The notes under the pieces: generated by a model
What the model was told of the DNA's origin: nothing
Seen by the model: only the letters and a program-made list of their open reading frames with translations
Databases searched by the model: none
NCBI GenBank assembly: GCA_041060555.1
Contig: JBEUDS010000003.1
Origin: CAUJIW01 sp963205175
GTDB taxonomy: Bacteria > Pseudomonadota > Alphaproteobacteria > Sphingomonadales > Sphingomonadaceae
Strand: one strand, 5' to 3'
DNA length: 64,000 nucleotides
Shown here: positions 9,728 to 20,917 of the stretch, piece by piece
Numbering within the stretch: the first letter of the stretch is position 1
Layout: every line of letters begins with the position of its first letter
Position numbers and translations under genes: made by a program

Positions 9728-9764
9728 GGGTGCGGGCCGTGCATGGTCCGTACCCTCCTTTTTT
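9728..9764 (+). terminator. Rho-independent terminator after the metalloprotease gene
   Basis: Stem GGGTGCGGGCC (9728-9738) pairs with GGTCCGTACCC (9745-9755) through G-U wobbles, with a 6-base loop. Six T follow at 9759-9764. This is the clearest intrinsic terminator in the first part of the window and separates the metalloprotease gene from efp. Confidence 0.75.
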
Positions 9765-9905
9765 GCCGCCGCCAGGCCGACGGAGCAGGGGTCGGGATGT
9801 GCCGGCGGGCGGGAAGAACGGGTGCGCGCGTCGCGTCCGTTGCTTTCACCGGCCGCGCCTGCTATGGCCGCGACCGACCAAATCCATCATCGCGAGAGCA
9901 ATCCC

Positions 9906-10469
9906 ATGAAGATCAGCGGCGTCGACATCCGCCCCGGCAACATCATCGAGTTCGAAGGCTCGCACTGGCGGGCGGTGAAGATTCAGCACACCCAGCCCGG
10001 CAAGGGCGGCGCCTACATGCAGGTGGAGCTGAAGAACGTCTATGATGGCCGCAAGAGCAACAACCGCTTCCGTTCGTCGGAGACGGTGGAGCGGGTGCGC
10101 CTCGACCCCAAGGACTACCAGTTCCTGTTCCGCGATGGCGAGCAGCTGACCTTCATGGATACCGAGACCTTCGAGCAGATCACCCTGCCGGCGGAAATCC
10201 TCGGCGAGGAGATCGACTTTCTGGCCGATGGCATGCCGGTGGTGATCGAATCCATCGAGGAGCGCGCGGTGTCGATCAAGCTGCCGGAGCAGGTGACGCT
10301 GACGGTCGCCGAGGCCGATCCGGTGGTCAAGGGTCAGACCGCGGCCTCCTCCTACAAGCCGGCCAAGCTGGAGAACGGCGCGCGTGTCATGGTGCCACCG
10401 TTCATCGAGACCGGCGAGAAGGTGGTGGTCAACGTTTACGAACGCGAATACGTCCGTCGCGCCGACTGA
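9906..10469 (+). CDS. efp: Translation elongation factor P
   Basis: A 187-residue protein that binds beside the ribosomal P site and relieves stalling at proline runs. Three beta-barrel (OB-like) domains are covered from MKISGVDIRPGN to the C-terminal VNVYEREYVRRAD. The modification loop is HTQPGKGGAY, with Lys33 at the tip. That corresponds to the lysine that EpmA/EpmB beta-lysylate in other bacteria; neither enzyme is encoded in this window. The ATG at 9906 matches the conserved EF-P N-terminus, and longer upstream extensions are rejected. The proline-rich metalloprotease next door would be a natural client, but that is speculation. Confidence 0.97.
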   Translation: MKISGVDIRPGNIIEFEGSHWRAVKIQHTQPGKGGAYMQVELKNVYDGRKSNNRFRSSETVERVRLDPKDYQFLFRDGEQLTFMDTETFEQITLPAEILGEEIDFLADGMPVVIESIEERAVSIKLPEQVTLTVAEADPVVKGQTAASSYKPAKLENGARVMVPPFIETGEKVVVNVYEREYVRRAD

Positions 10470-10497
10470 CGGCCGCGACGTTGCGTCAATCCTGATC

Positions 10498-10579
10498 CCG
10501 TTCGTCCCGAGCCCAGTCGAGGGACGAGTCCCGATGGCACAGCGACCGTTCATCCCTCGACTGGGCTCGGGACGAACGG
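10498..10579. repeat. 27-bp perfect inverted repeat behind efp (REP-like, copy 2)
   Basis: Two perfect 27-base complementary arms lie at 10498-10524 and 10553-10579, separated by 28 bases. The arms contain GTCCCGAGCCCAGTCGAGGG and its complement. The same core appears in the hairpin at 3725-3761. It sits between efp and the next gene, where transcripts would fold into a very stable stem. No transposase-like ends or T run are seen. Confidence 0.8.
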
Positions 10580-10616
10580 ACTGATCCGTTATAGAATTGA
10601 ACTCGCTGGAGCCCCC

Positions 10617-11435
10617 ATGCCCATTCGTTCCGCCCTCATCACCGTCATGGATCGCGCTGTCCGCAAGGCGGGTTCCAGCCTGCGCCGGGACTTCGGCGAG
10701 GTCGAGCAGCTGCAGGTGAGCAAGAAGGGGCCGGCGGACTTCGTCTCCAACGCCGACCGCAAGGCCGAGCGGGTGCTGTTCGAGGAACTGTCGCGCGCCC
10801 GCCCGGACTTCGGCTTCCTGATGGAGGAAGAGGGCGAGCAGGCCGGATCGAGCCCGGACATGCCGCGCTGGATCGTCGATCCGCTGGACGGCACCACCAA
10901 CTTCCTGCATGGCATCCCCCACTATGCGATTTCGGTGGCGCTGGAGGATCACGGCGAGATCGTCGCCGGCATGGTCTACCAGCCGCTGACCGACGAAACC
11001 TTCTGGGCGGAAAAGAACAAGGGCGCCTGGCTGGGCGAACGGCGGCTGCGGGTCTCGGGCCGTACCGACCTTGCCCAGTCGGTGATCGCCACCGGCATTC
11101 CCTTCCATGGTCATGGTAACCATGACAGTTTCTCGGCCATCCTGGCGGCGGTAATGCCGCAGGTGGCCGGCGTGCGCCGTTTCGGCGCCGCCGCGCTCGA
11201 CCTGGCTTACGTGGCCGCCGGCCGCTTCGACGGCTTCTGGGAAGCGGGCCTGCAGCCGTGGGACATCGCCGCCGGCATCCTGCTGGTGCGCGAGGCGGGT
11301 GGCTTCGTGAGCGACTTCAAGGGTGGCGACAAGATGCTGGCCTCGGGCGACGTGGTGGCTGGCAACAGCCACATCCAGTCGCGGCTGCACAAGCTGGTGG
11401 CCCAGTCGTTGAAGAAACCCCCGGTCATCGGCTAG
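10617..11435 (+). CDS. suhB: Inositol monophosphatase family protein (SuhB-like)
   Basis: A 272-residue Mg2+-dependent phosphatase of the inositol monophosphatase superfamily. The three metal-site motifs are present: MEEEG near residues 69-73, DPLDGTTNF at 88-96 and PWDIAAG with Trp215-Asp216. The family hydrolyses inositol phosphates, and SuhB in enterics also acts in rRNA antitermination; which applies here cannot be told from sequence. It follows the inverted repeat behind efp, so it probably has its own promoter. It ends 148 bp before the complex I operon. Confidence 0.9.
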   Translation: MPIRSALITVMDRAVRKAGSSLRRDFGEVEQLQVSKKGPADFVSNADRKAERVLFEELSRARPDFGFLMEEEGEQAGSSPDMPRWIVDPLDGTTNFLHGIPHYAISVALEDHGEIVAGMVYQPLTDETFWAEKNKGAWLGERRLRVSGRTDLAQSVIATGIPFHGHGNHDSFSAILAAVMPQVAGVRRFGAAALDLAYVAAGRFDGFWEAGLQPWDIAAGILLVREAGGFVSDFKGGDKMLASGDVVAGNSHIQSRLHKLVAQSLKKPPVIG

Positions 11436-11451
11436 TATGGAACGGCTTTAA

Positions 11452-11487
11452 TTGCGAACTGATCGCAACAAACCGTTGAAATCGCAA
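11452..11487. promoter_or_regulatory. Candidate operator in the nuo leader
   Basis: TTGCGA (11452-11457) and TCGCAA (11463-11468) form an inverted repeat with a 5-bp spacer. A further TCGCAA lies at 11482-11487. The region is AT-richer than its surroundings and stands about 100 bp before nuoA. The binding protein is unknown. Confidence 0.35.
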
Positions 11488-11583
11488 ATTTCGCGTCCGC
11501 GGAATCGACTTTTGGCCAGAGCCCCTTGCGCCGATCCCCACGGGTGCTAAACGGGGCGCCGTTACGGAAGGTGAAGAGGTCTC

Positions 11584-11961
11584 ATGCCAGAGGTCGCGCA
11601 AGAGTATTTGCCGATTCTGATCTTTCTCGGAATCGCGATCGTTTTCTCCGGCATCTTCGTTGCCCTGCCGCTGGTTATCGGCACGCTCGGGGGCATCCAG
11701 AAGCCGGACCCCGAGAAGTTGTCGGCGTATGAGTGCGGGTTCGAGGCGTTCGAGGACGCCCGGCGCAAGTTCGACGTCCGCTTCTACCTGGTCTCGATCC
11801 TGTTCATCATCTTCGACCTTGAAGTGGCGTTCCTGTTCCCCTGGGCGGTCAGCCTGGGGTCGATCGGCGTGTTCGGCTTCTGGTCGATGGTGGTGTTCCT
11901 GGGCGTCTTGACCGTCGGCTTCATCTATGAATGGAAGAAGGGGGCGCTCGAATGGGAGTGA
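11584..11961 (+). CDS. nuoA: NADH-quinone oxidoreductase subunit A
   Basis: A 125-residue membrane subunit of complex I with three predicted transmembrane helices (about residues 8-32, 62-85 and 95-118). It helps seal the quinone site at the junction of the arms. KPDPEKLSAYECGFEAFEDARRKFDVRF is the conserved cytoplasmic loop. It is the first gene of the 14-gene nuo operon and overlaps nuoB by 10 bases. GGTGAAGAGG upstream supports the ATG at 11584. Confidence 0.97.
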   Translation: MPEVAQEYLPILIFLGIAIVFSGIFVALPLVIGTLGGIQKPDPEKLSAYECGFEAFEDARRKFDVRFYLVSILFIIFDLEVAFLFPWAVSLGSIGVFGFWSMVVFLGVLTVGFIYEWKKGALEWE

Positions 11962-12503
11962 TCCAGCCCGTCACCGGTGAGGCCGGCGCCGTGCCGCTGT
12001 CGCGCGGCAACGACCAGTTCTTCAACGATCTCAATGCCGAACTGGCTGACAAGGGCTTCCTTGTCACCAAGGCGGAAGACCTGATCCACTGGGCGCGCAC
12101 CGGCTCGCTGTGGTGGATGACCTTCGGTCTGGCCTGCTGCGCGGTCGAGATGATGCACACCAACATGCCGCGCTACGACCTGGAGCGCTTCGGCGTCGCG
12201 CCGCGTGCCAGCCCGCGCCAGTCGGACGTGATGATCGTCGCCGGCACGCTGACCAACAAGATGGCGCCGGCCATGCGCAAGGTCTACGACCAGATGTCGG
12301 AGCCGCGCTACGTCATCTCCATGGGCAGCTGCGCCAATGGCGGCGGCTATTACCACTACAGCTACTCGGTGGTGCGCGGCTGCGACCGCATCGTGCCGGT
12401 CGACATCTACGTGCCGGGCTGCCCGCCGACGGCGGAAGCGCTGCTCTATGGCGTGCTGCTGCTGCAGAAGAAGATCCGCCGCGAAGGGACGATTGCCCGA
12501 TGA
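11952..12503 (+). CDS. nuoB: NADH-quinone oxidoreductase subunit B
   Basis: A 183-residue peripheral-arm subunit that carries the terminal [4Fe-4S] cluster N2, the last electron carrier before quinone. The cluster ligands are seen in GLACCAVEMMH (adjacent cysteines), SCANGGGYY and GCPPTAEAL. The ATG at 11952 with GAAGAAGGGGG upstream is chosen; a start at 11931 would lengthen the overlap with nuoA without reason. Its stop overlaps the nuoC start as ATGA. Confidence 0.97.
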   Translation: MGVIQPVTGEAGAVPLSRGNDQFFNDLNAELADKGFLVTKAEDLIHWARTGSLWWMTFGLACCAVEMMHTNMPRYDLERFGVAPRASPRQSDVMIVAGTLTNKMAPAMRKVYDQMSEPRYVISMGSCANGGGYYHYSYSVVRGCDRIVPVDIYVPGCPPTAEALLYGVLLLQKKIRREGTIAR

Positions 12504-13138
12504 GCGCCAACACCCTGTGGTCGCCGCCGGTCGAGCGGCTGGAAGCCCTGGCCGCCACCGCCGCCGAGAAGCTGGGCGGGGCGCTGCTGGCGACCACCAT
12601 CCACGCCGGCGAGCTGACGCTGACGGTGGCGCGCGACAGCATTGTCGCCACCCTGACCACGCTGCGCGACGATCCGGCCTTCCTGTTCAAGACGTTGATC
12701 GAACTGTGCGGCGTTGACTACCCTGAGCGCGCCGAGCGTTTCGACGTGGTCTATCACCTGCTGTCCTACAAGCATAACCTGCGCCTGCGGGTGAAGCTGT
12801 CGACAGACGAGGACGGTGCGGTGCCCAGCGTCACCGGGGTCTACCCCGCCGCCATCTGGCCGGAGCGCGAGTGCTGGGACATGTACGGCGTGCTGTTCGA
12901 AGGTCACCCGGACCTGCGCCGCATCCTCACCGACTACGGCTTCCAGGGGCATCCGCTGCGCAAGGACTTCCCGCTCACCGGCTATGTCGAACTGCGTTAC
13001 TCGGAAGAGCACAAGCGCGTGGTCTATGAGCCGGTCAAGCTCACCCAGGACTTCCGCCAGTTCGACTTCCTGAGCCCGTGGGAAGGCGCCAAGTACATCC
13101 TGCCCGGCGACGAGAAAGCCGGCGAGAAGCAGGGCTGA
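12500..13138 (+). CDS. nuoC: NADH-quinone oxidoreductase subunit C
   Basis: A 212-residue subunit of the hydrophilic arm (30-kDa family). The signature ERECWDMYGVLFEGHP, followed by RRILTDYGFQGHPLRKDFPL, is intact. It carries no cofactor and packs against NuoD. The gene is separate from nuoD rather than fused as in enterics. The start ATG at 12500 is coupled to the nuoB stop by a 4-base overlap; the longer open frame upstream is out-of-frame nuoB sequence. Confidence 0.97.
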   Translation: MSANTLWSPPVERLEALAATAAEKLGGALLATTIHAGELTLTVARDSIVATLTTLRDDPAFLFKTLIELCGVDYPERAERFDVVYHLLSYKHNLRLRVKLSTDEDGAVPSVTGVYPAAIWPERECWDMYGVLFEGHPDLRRILTDYGFQGHPLRKDFPLTGYVELRYSEEHKRVVYEPVKLTQDFRQFDFLSPWEGAKYILPGDEKAGEKQG

Positions 13139-13152
13139 GGAGCAGGGCTGAG

Positions 13153-14330
13153 ATGGCCGACATCGACATTCAGAACTACTCGATCAACTTCGGTCCCCAG
13201 CACCCGGCGGCCCACGGCGTGCTGCGCATGGTGATGGAACTCGATGGCGAGATCATCGAGCGCGTCGATCCGCACATCGGCCTGCTGCACCGCGGCACCG
13301 AAAAGCTGATCGAATACAAGACCTACCTGCAGGCGGTGCCCTATTTCGACCGCCTCGATTACGTGTCACCGATGTGCCAGGAGCACGCCTACGCGCTGGC
13401 GGTGGAGCGGCTGCTGGGGCTGGAGGTGCCGGAACGCGGCCAGTATCTGCGCGTGATGTGGTCCGAGATCACCCGCATCCTCAACCACCTGATGAACGTC
13501 TGCACCCACGCCATGGACGTCGGCGCGCTCACCCCCATCCTGTGGGGTTTTGAAGAGCGCGAGAAGCTGATGGTGTTCTATGAGCGCGTCTGCGGCGCCC
13601 GCATGCACGCGGCCTATGTGCGCCCGGGCGGCGTCCACCAGGACATGCCGGCGGGACTGGCCGAGGACATCTGGGCCTGGACCGAAAGCTTCCCCAAGGT
13701 CGTCGACGATCTGGCGACGCTGCTGCTGGGCAACCGCATCTTCAAGCAGCGCAACGTCGATATCGGCGTGGTGTCGGCGGAAGACGCCATGGCCTGGGGC
13801 TTCTCCGGCCCGATGATCCGTGGCTCGGGCATCGCCTGGGACCTGCGCAAGAACCAGCCCTACGACGTCTATGACCGGATGGATTTCGACGTCGTCATCG
13901 GCAAGAACGGCGACTGCTACGACCGCTACGTGCTGCGGTTCGAGGAAATGCGCCAGTCGCTGAAGATCATCCGCCAGTGCCTGAAGGAAATGCCGGAAGG
14001 CCCGGTGTCGTCGACCGACCGCAAGGTGGTGCCGCCCAAGCGCGGTGAGATGAAGCGCTCGATGGAGGCGCTCATCCACCACTTCAAGCTCTATACCGAG
14101 GGCTACAAGGTGCCGGCGGGCGAGGCCTATGCGGCGGTGGAAGCGCCCAAGGGCGAGTTCGGCGTCTATCTGGTGTCGGACGGCACCAACCGGCCGTACC
14201 GCTGCAAGATCCGCGCGGCCGGCTTCGCGCATCTGGGCGCCATGGACTTCCTGTGCAAGGGCCACATGCTGGCGGACGCGCCGGCCGTGCTTGGCTCGCT
14301 TGATATCGTGTTCGGTGAGGTGGACCGCTA

Positions 14331-14331
<1 letters not shown>
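13153..14331 (+). CDS. nuoD: NADH-quinone oxidoreductase subunit D
   Basis: A 392-residue subunit (49-kDa family) that forms the quinone-binding cavity with NuoB. The N-terminal signature INFGPQHPAAHGVLR and the EKLIEYKTY loop carry residues known to face quinone. The C-terminus ends with SLDIVFGEVDR, typical of the family. The start at 13153 follows GAGGAGCAGGG. The stop overlaps the first base of nuoE. Confidence 0.97.
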
Positions 14332-14960
<629 letters not shown>

Positions 14961-14972
14961 GGGACCGGGCGT

Positions 14973-16265
<1,293 letters not shown>

Positions 16266-16276
16266 CGGAGTCATCC

Positions 16277-18331
16277 ATGCCCAAACTCAAAGTCGACGGC
16301 ATCGAGGTCGAGGTTCCCGCAGGCGCCACCGTGCTGCAGGCCTGCGAGGCGGCGGGCGTCGAGATTCCGCGTTTCTGCTACCATGAGCGGCTGTCGATCG
16401 CCGGCAACTGCCGCATGTGCCTGGTCGAGGTGAAGCCCGGACCGCCGAAGCCGCAGGCCAGCTGCGCGCTGCCGGCCGCCGACAACCAGGAAGTGTTCAC
16501 CAACACGCCGGTGGTCAAGAAGGCTCGGGAAGGGGTGATGGAGTTCCTGCTCATCAACCACCCGCTGGACTGCCCGATCTGCGACCAGGGTGGCGAGTGC
16601 GACCTGCAGGACGAGGCGATGGCCTACGGCAAGGGCACCAGCCGCTTCGAGGAAAACAAGCGGGCGGTGACCGAGAAATACATGGGGCCGCTCATCAAGA
16701 CGACGATGACGCGCTGCATCCATTGCACCCGCTGCGTCCGCTTCGCCGAGGAAGTGGCCGGTGTCGAGGAAATCGGCGCCATCTTCCGTGGCGAGAACAT
16801 GCAGATCACCTCGTATCTGGAACGCGCGGTGACCTCCGAGATGAGCGCCAACGTCATCGACCTCTGCCCGGTCGGCGCGCTCACCTCCAAGCCCTATGCC
16901 TTCAACGCCCGCCCGTGGGAGCTGAAGAAGACCGAGACCATCGACGTCATGGACGCGGTGGGCTCCAGCATCCGGGTCGACAGCCGCGGCAACGAAGTGC
17001 TGCGCGTCATGCCGCGCCTCAACGAGGACGTGAACGAGGAGTGGATTTCCGACAAGACCCGCTTCGTCGTCGACGGCCTGGGCAAGCGCCGGCTCGACCG
17101 GCCGTGGGTGCGGGTCGACGGCACGCTGCGCGAGGCGAGCTGGGCGGAGGCCTTTGCCGCCATCCAGCAGGGCCTTTCGGGGCTGGGTGGTGACAGGATC
17201 GCGGCCCTGGCCGGCGATCTCGTCGAGGTCGAGGCGCTGGTCGCCCTGAAGGATCTGATGGGCCGGCTGGGTTCGTCGCAGGTCGAGGCGCTGCTGGACG
17301 GCGCCAGGCTCGATCCGGCGGTGCGCGCCTCCTACCTGTTCAACTCGACCATTGCCGGCATCGAGCAGGCGGACGTGATCCTGCTGGTGGGCACCGACGT
17401 GCGCCATGAGGCGGCGATCATCGCCACCCGCATCCGCAAGGCGGTGCGCAAGTTCAAGGCGCGGGTCGCCAACATCGGCCCGGCGACCGACCAGGCGTTC
17501 AAGGTCGAACAGCTGGGCGACGATCTGTCGATCCTGAAGTCGATCGTGTCCGGCGCACATCCGTTCGCCGAGGTGCTGAAGGGTGCCAGGAAGCCGATGA
17601 TCATCGTCGGCCAGGGCGCGCTGGCGCGCGCCGATGGCGCGACGGTGCTGGGCACCGCCCGCTCGCTGGCCGAGAAGGTGGGCGCGGTGAGCGCCGAGTG
17701 GAACGGCTTCAATGTGCTGCACACCGCCGCTGCCCGCGTCGGCGCGCTGGACGTCGGCTTCACTCATGCCGGCGGCATCGAGGACATTCGCGCCAAGGTC
17801 GCCAGCGGCGCCATCAAGGCGGTGTTCCTGGCCGGCGTCGACGAGATCGACACCGCGTTCCTTGAGCAGGCCTTCACCGTCTATATCGGCACCCATGGTG
17901 ACGCGGGCGTGCGCCACGCCGACGTCATCCTGCCGGGCGCGGCCTATACCGAGAAGTCGGGTACCTGGGTCAACACCGAGGGCCGGGTGCAGGTGGGCCA
18001 GCGGGCGACCTTCCCGCCGGGTGACGCCCGCGAGGACTGGACCATCTACCGCGCGCTCTCCGACGTGCTGGGCGTGACGCTGCCCTATGACACGCTGGCG
18101 CAACTGCGTTCGCGCATCGGCGAGGCCTTCCCGGTGCTGGCGGCCCAGGGGCTGACGCCGGCGGCGTGGGCCGAGTTCGGCGCCACCGGCGACATCGCTT
18201 CCGGCCCGATTGCGCTGCCGGTGGCGAACTTCTATCAGACCAACCCGATCGCGCGGGCCAGCGCCACCATGGCGGCCTGCGTGACGGCGATCCGTGAGAC
18301 CCAAGAACAGGCGACCGGCACCCATGGTTGA
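16277..18331 (+). CDS. nuoG: NADH-quinone oxidoreductase subunit G
   Basis: A 684-residue iron-sulfur subunit. The N-terminus holds a [2Fe-2S] ferredoxin domain (RFCYHERLSIAGNCRMCLVE), a His-ligated [4Fe-4S] motif around CDQGGECDLQD, and a ferredoxin-like CIHCTRC segment. The C-terminal two thirds resemble a molybdopterin oxidoreductase fold that has lost the cofactor. It is shorter than the enteric NuoG (about 900 residues) and similar to mitochondrial and alphaproteobacterial homologues. It overlaps nuoH by 8 bases. Confidence 0.96.
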   Translation: MPKLKVDGIEVEVPAGATVLQACEAAGVEIPRFCYHERLSIAGNCRMCLVEVKPGPPKPQASCALPAADNQEVFTNTPVVKKAREGVMEFLLINHPLDCPICDQGGECDLQDEAMAYGKGTSRFEENKRAVTEKYMGPLIKTTMTRCIHCTRCVRFAEEVAGVEEIGAIFRGENMQITSYLERAVTSEMSANVIDLCPVGALTSKPYAFNARPWELKKTETIDVMDAVGSSIRVDSRGNEVLRVMPRLNEDVNEEWISDKTRFVVDGLGKRRLDRPWVRVDGTLREASWAEAFAAIQQGLSGLGGDRIAALAGDLVEVEALVALKDLMGRLGSSQVEALLDGARLDPAVRASYLFNSTIAGIEQADVILLVGTDVRHEAAIIATRIRKAVRKFKARVANIGPATDQAFKVEQLGDDLSILKSIVSGAHPFAEVLKGARKPMIIVGQGALARADGATVLGTARSLAEKVGAVSAEWNGFNVLHTAAARVGALDVGFTHAGGIEDIRAKVASGAIKAVFLAGVDEIDTAFLEQAFTVYIGTHGDAGVRHADVILPGAAYTEKSGTWVNTEGRVQVGQRATFPPGDAREDWTIYRALSDVLGVTLPYDTLAQLRSRIGEAFPVLAAQGLTPAAWAEFGATGDIASGPIALPVANFYQTNPIARASATMAACVTAIRETQEQATGTHG

Positions 18332-19370
18332 GTGGTTCCAATCCTATCTCGGTGAGTGGGGCGGCTATCTCGTCGCCCACGTGCTGCTCATCCTGGCGAT
18401 CGTGCTGCCGCTGCTGCTGGCGGTCGCCATGTCGGTCTACGCCGACCGCAAGATCTGGGCGGCGATGCAGCTGCGTCGCGGTCCCAACGTGGTCGGCCCG
18501 TTCGGTCTGCTGCAGTCCTTCGCCGACGGCCTCAAGCTGTTCCTGAAGGAAACCATCATCCCGTCGAGCGCCAACAAGGGCATCTTCCTGATCGCGCCGA
18601 TGATCACCTTCACCCTGGCCCTGGTCGGCTGGGCGGTGATCCCGTTCGACGCCGGCCTGGTGCTGGCCGACATCAACGTCGGCATCCTCTACCTGTTCGC
18701 CATCTCGTCGCTGGGCGTCTACGGCATCATCATGTCGGGCTGGGCGTCCAACTCGAAGTATCCGTTCCTGGGCGGTCTGCGCTCGGCGGCCCAGATGGTG
18801 TCCTACGAGGTCTCGATCGGCTTCGTCATCGTCACCGTGCTGCTGATGGTCGGCTCGCTCAACCTGTCGGACATCGTCAAGGCGCAGCAGGGCGCCGTGC
18901 TCGGCATCGTCAACATGTATGTCGTGCATCCGCTGCTGCTGCCGATGGCGGTGATCTTCTTCATCTCCGCGCTGGCCGAGACCAACCGGCCGCCGTTCGA
19001 TCTGCCGGAGGCGGAAGCGGAGCTGGTGGCGGGCTATCAGGTCGAATATTCGTCCATGGCCTTCGCGCTGTTCTTCCTCGGCGAATACGCCAACATCATC
19101 ATGATGTGCGCGATGACGTCGATCCTGTTCTTCGGTGGCTGGCTGCCACCGGTGGACTGGGCGCCGCTCTACGCCGTGCCCGGCTTCATCTGGCTGTTCG
19201 CCAAGATCTGCTTCTTCTTCTTCGTGTTCGCCTGGGTGAAGGCGACGGTACCGAGGTACCGCTACGACCAGTTGATGCGGCTGGGCTGGAAGGTGTTCCT
19301 GCCGCTGTCGCTGTTCTGGGTCATCGTGGTGTCGGGCGTGCTCGTCTACACCAACAGCCTGCCGAAGTGA
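18324..19370 (+). CDS. nuoH: NADH-quinone oxidoreductase subunit H
   Basis: A 348-residue membrane subunit with about eight helices that links the peripheral arm to the proton-pumping arm and lines the quinone tunnel. The loop AETNRPPFDLPEAEAELVAG is the conserved charged signature. The ATG at 18324 lies inside the end of nuoG, so it is translationally coupled. An in-frame start 30 bases earlier is not needed. Confidence 0.97.
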   Translation: MVEWFQSYLGEWGGYLVAHVLLILAIVLPLLLAVAMSVYADRKIWAAMQLRRGPNVVGPFGLLQSFADGLKLFLKETIIPSSANKGIFLIAPMITFTLALVGWAVIPFDAGLVLADINVGILYLFAISSLGVYGIIMSGWASNSKYPFLGGLRSAAQMVSYEVSIGFVIVTVLLMVGSLNLSDIVKAQQGAVLGIVNMYVVHPLLLPMAVIFFISALAETNRPPFDLPEAEAELVAGYQVEYSSMAFALFFLGEYANIIMMCAMTSILFFGGWLPPVDWAPLYAVPGFIWLFAKICFFFFVFAWVKATVPRYRYDQLMRLGWKVFLPLSLFWVIVVSGVLVYTNSLPK

Positions 19371-19383
19371 CGGGAGAGTATTG

Positions 19384-19869
19384 ATGTCCCTCGCTCAAGC
19401 CGCCAAATCCCTGCTCCTGACCGAGTTCGTCAAGGGCATGGCGCTGACCTTCTCCTACATGTTCAAGGAGAAGGCGACCATCAACTACCCGTTCGAGAAG
19501 GGGCCGCTGTCCCCGCGCTTCCGGGGCGAACACGCGCTGCGCCGCTACGCCAACGGCGAGGAACGCTGCATCGCCTGCAAGCTGTGCGAGGCGATCTGCC
19601 CGGCCCAGGCGATCACCATCGAGGCGGAACCGCGCGAGGACGGCTCGCGGCGGACCACCCGCTATGACATCGACATGACCAAGTGCATCTATTGCGGCTT
19701 CTGCCAGGAAGCCTGCCCGGTGGATGCCATCGTCGAGGGACCGAACTTCGAGTTCGCCACCGAGACGCGCGAGGAACTGATGTACAACAAGGCGAAACTG
19801 CTGGCCAACGGCGACCGTTGGGAGCGCGAGATCGCCCAGAACATTGCCATGGACGCCCCCTACCGTTAA
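19384..19869 (+). CDS. nuoI: NADH-quinone oxidoreductase subunit I
   Basis: A 161-residue subunit with two [4Fe-4S] clusters. The ferredoxin motifs are CIACKLCEAICP and CIYCGFCQEACP, both complete. An N-terminal amphipathic helix anchors it beside NuoH. It follows GGGAG and starts at 19384; the TTG three bases earlier is less likely. A 114-bp gap to nuoJ holds no gene. Confidence 0.97.
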   Translation: MSLAQAAKSLLLTEFVKGMALTFSYMFKEKATINYPFEKGPLSPRFRGEHALRRYANGEERCIACKLCEAICPAQAITIEAEPREDGSRRTTRYDIDMTKCIYCGFCQEACPVDAIVEGPNFEFATETREELMYNKAKLLANGDRWEREIAQNIAMDAPYR

Positions 19870-19983
19870 GGGGGCGCCTGGATTGCGCAGCCGTTCGTGC
19901 CGCCTTCGTTCAAGGCCCGCGAACACGTGTGAAACCGCCGTTGCCGGCTGACGGCCACGGTTAACAAGGGGGGCCTGAAGCTC

Positions 19984-20592
19984 GTGGTTCACGCGCTGGC
20001 CTTTTATCTGTTCGCGAGCATCGTGGTCTTTTCGGGGGCCATGGTGATCACTGCCAAGAACCCGGTTCACTCGGTGCTCTGGCTGATCCTGGCCTTCTTC
20101 AACGCGGCGGGGCTGTTCGTGCTGCTGGGTGCCGAGTTCCTGGCGATGATCCTGGTCATCGTCTACGTCGGCGCGGTGGCGGTGCTGTTCCTGTTCGTGG
20201 TGATGATGCTCGACATCAACTTCGAGGAGCTGCGCAAGGGCTTTGCCTCCTACCTGCCGATCGGCCTTCTGGTCGCCGGCCTGCTGCTGGTGGAACTGGT
20301 GCTGCTGGCCGGCGCCTGGAAGTTCGCCGGCGGCGCGGAAGCCGCCCGCAGGGCGCCGGCGGTGGCGGATCTCGCCAATACCAAGGCGCTGGGCAGCATT
20401 CTCTATACCGATTACGTCTATGTGTTCCAGGCCGCCGGCCTGATCCTGCTGGTCGCCATGATCGGTGCCATTCTGCTTACCCATCGTCAGCGACCGGGTG
20501 TGCGCAAGCAGAACGTCGTCCGCCAGAACGCGCGGCAGCCGGAAGACGCGATCGAACTGGTCAAGGTCCAGCCGGGCCAGGGCGTCGAGTAA
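19984..20592 (+). CDS. nuoJ: NADH-quinone oxidoreductase subunit J
   Basis: A 202-residue membrane subunit with five predicted helices. KNPVHSVLWLILAFFNAAGLF and LGAEFLAMILVIVYVGAVAVLFLFVVMMLD are conserved; the latter contains the pi-bulge helix. It starts with GTG at 19984 after AAGGGGGG. The hydrophilic tail after residue 170 is Gln/Arg-rich. It is followed closely by nuoK. Confidence 0.95.
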   Translation: MVHALAFYLFASIVVFSGAMVITAKNPVHSVLWLILAFFNAAGLFVLLGAEFLAMILVIVYVGAVAVLFLFVVMMLDINFEELRKGFASYLPIGLLVAGLLLVELVLLAGAWKFAGGAEAARRAPAVADLANTKALGSILYTDYVYVFQAAGLILLVAMIGAILLTHRQRPGVRKQNVVRQNARQPEDAIELVKVQPGQGVE

Positions 20593-20603
20593 GGGGGCGA
20601 AGC

Positions 20604-20912
20604 ATGACCATCGGACTGAGCCATTACCTGACCGTCGCCGCGATGCTGTTCGTGCTCGGCGTGATCGGCATCTTCGTCAACCGCAAGAACGTCATCATCA
20701 TTCTGATGTCGGTCGAGCTGATCCTGCTCGCCGTCAACATCAACCTGGTGGCCTTCTCCAGCTATCTCCACGACATGGTGGGCCAGGTGTTCGCCATGTT
20801 CGTGCTGACGGTGGCCGCCGGCGAGGCGGCGATCGGTCTGGCCATTCTCGTCGTCTACTTCCGCAACCGCGGCTCCATCGCGGTTGAGGACATCAACATC
20901 ATGAAGGGCTGA
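20604..20912 (+). CDS. nuoK: NADH-quinone oxidoreductase subunit K
   Basis: A 102-residue MrpC-like subunit with three helices. The two membrane glutamates needed for proton transfer are present in MSVELILLAVNINLVAF and in AAGEAAIGLAILV. It is closely spaced between nuoJ and nuoL, with the 5-bp gap to nuoL typical of the operon. Confidence 0.97.
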   Translation: MTIGLSHYLTVAAMLFVLGVIGIFVNRKNVIIILMSVELILLAVNINLVAFSSYLHDMVGQVFAMFVLTVAAGEAAIGLAILVVYFRNRGSIAVEDINIMKG

Positions 20913-20917
20913 GCGGG

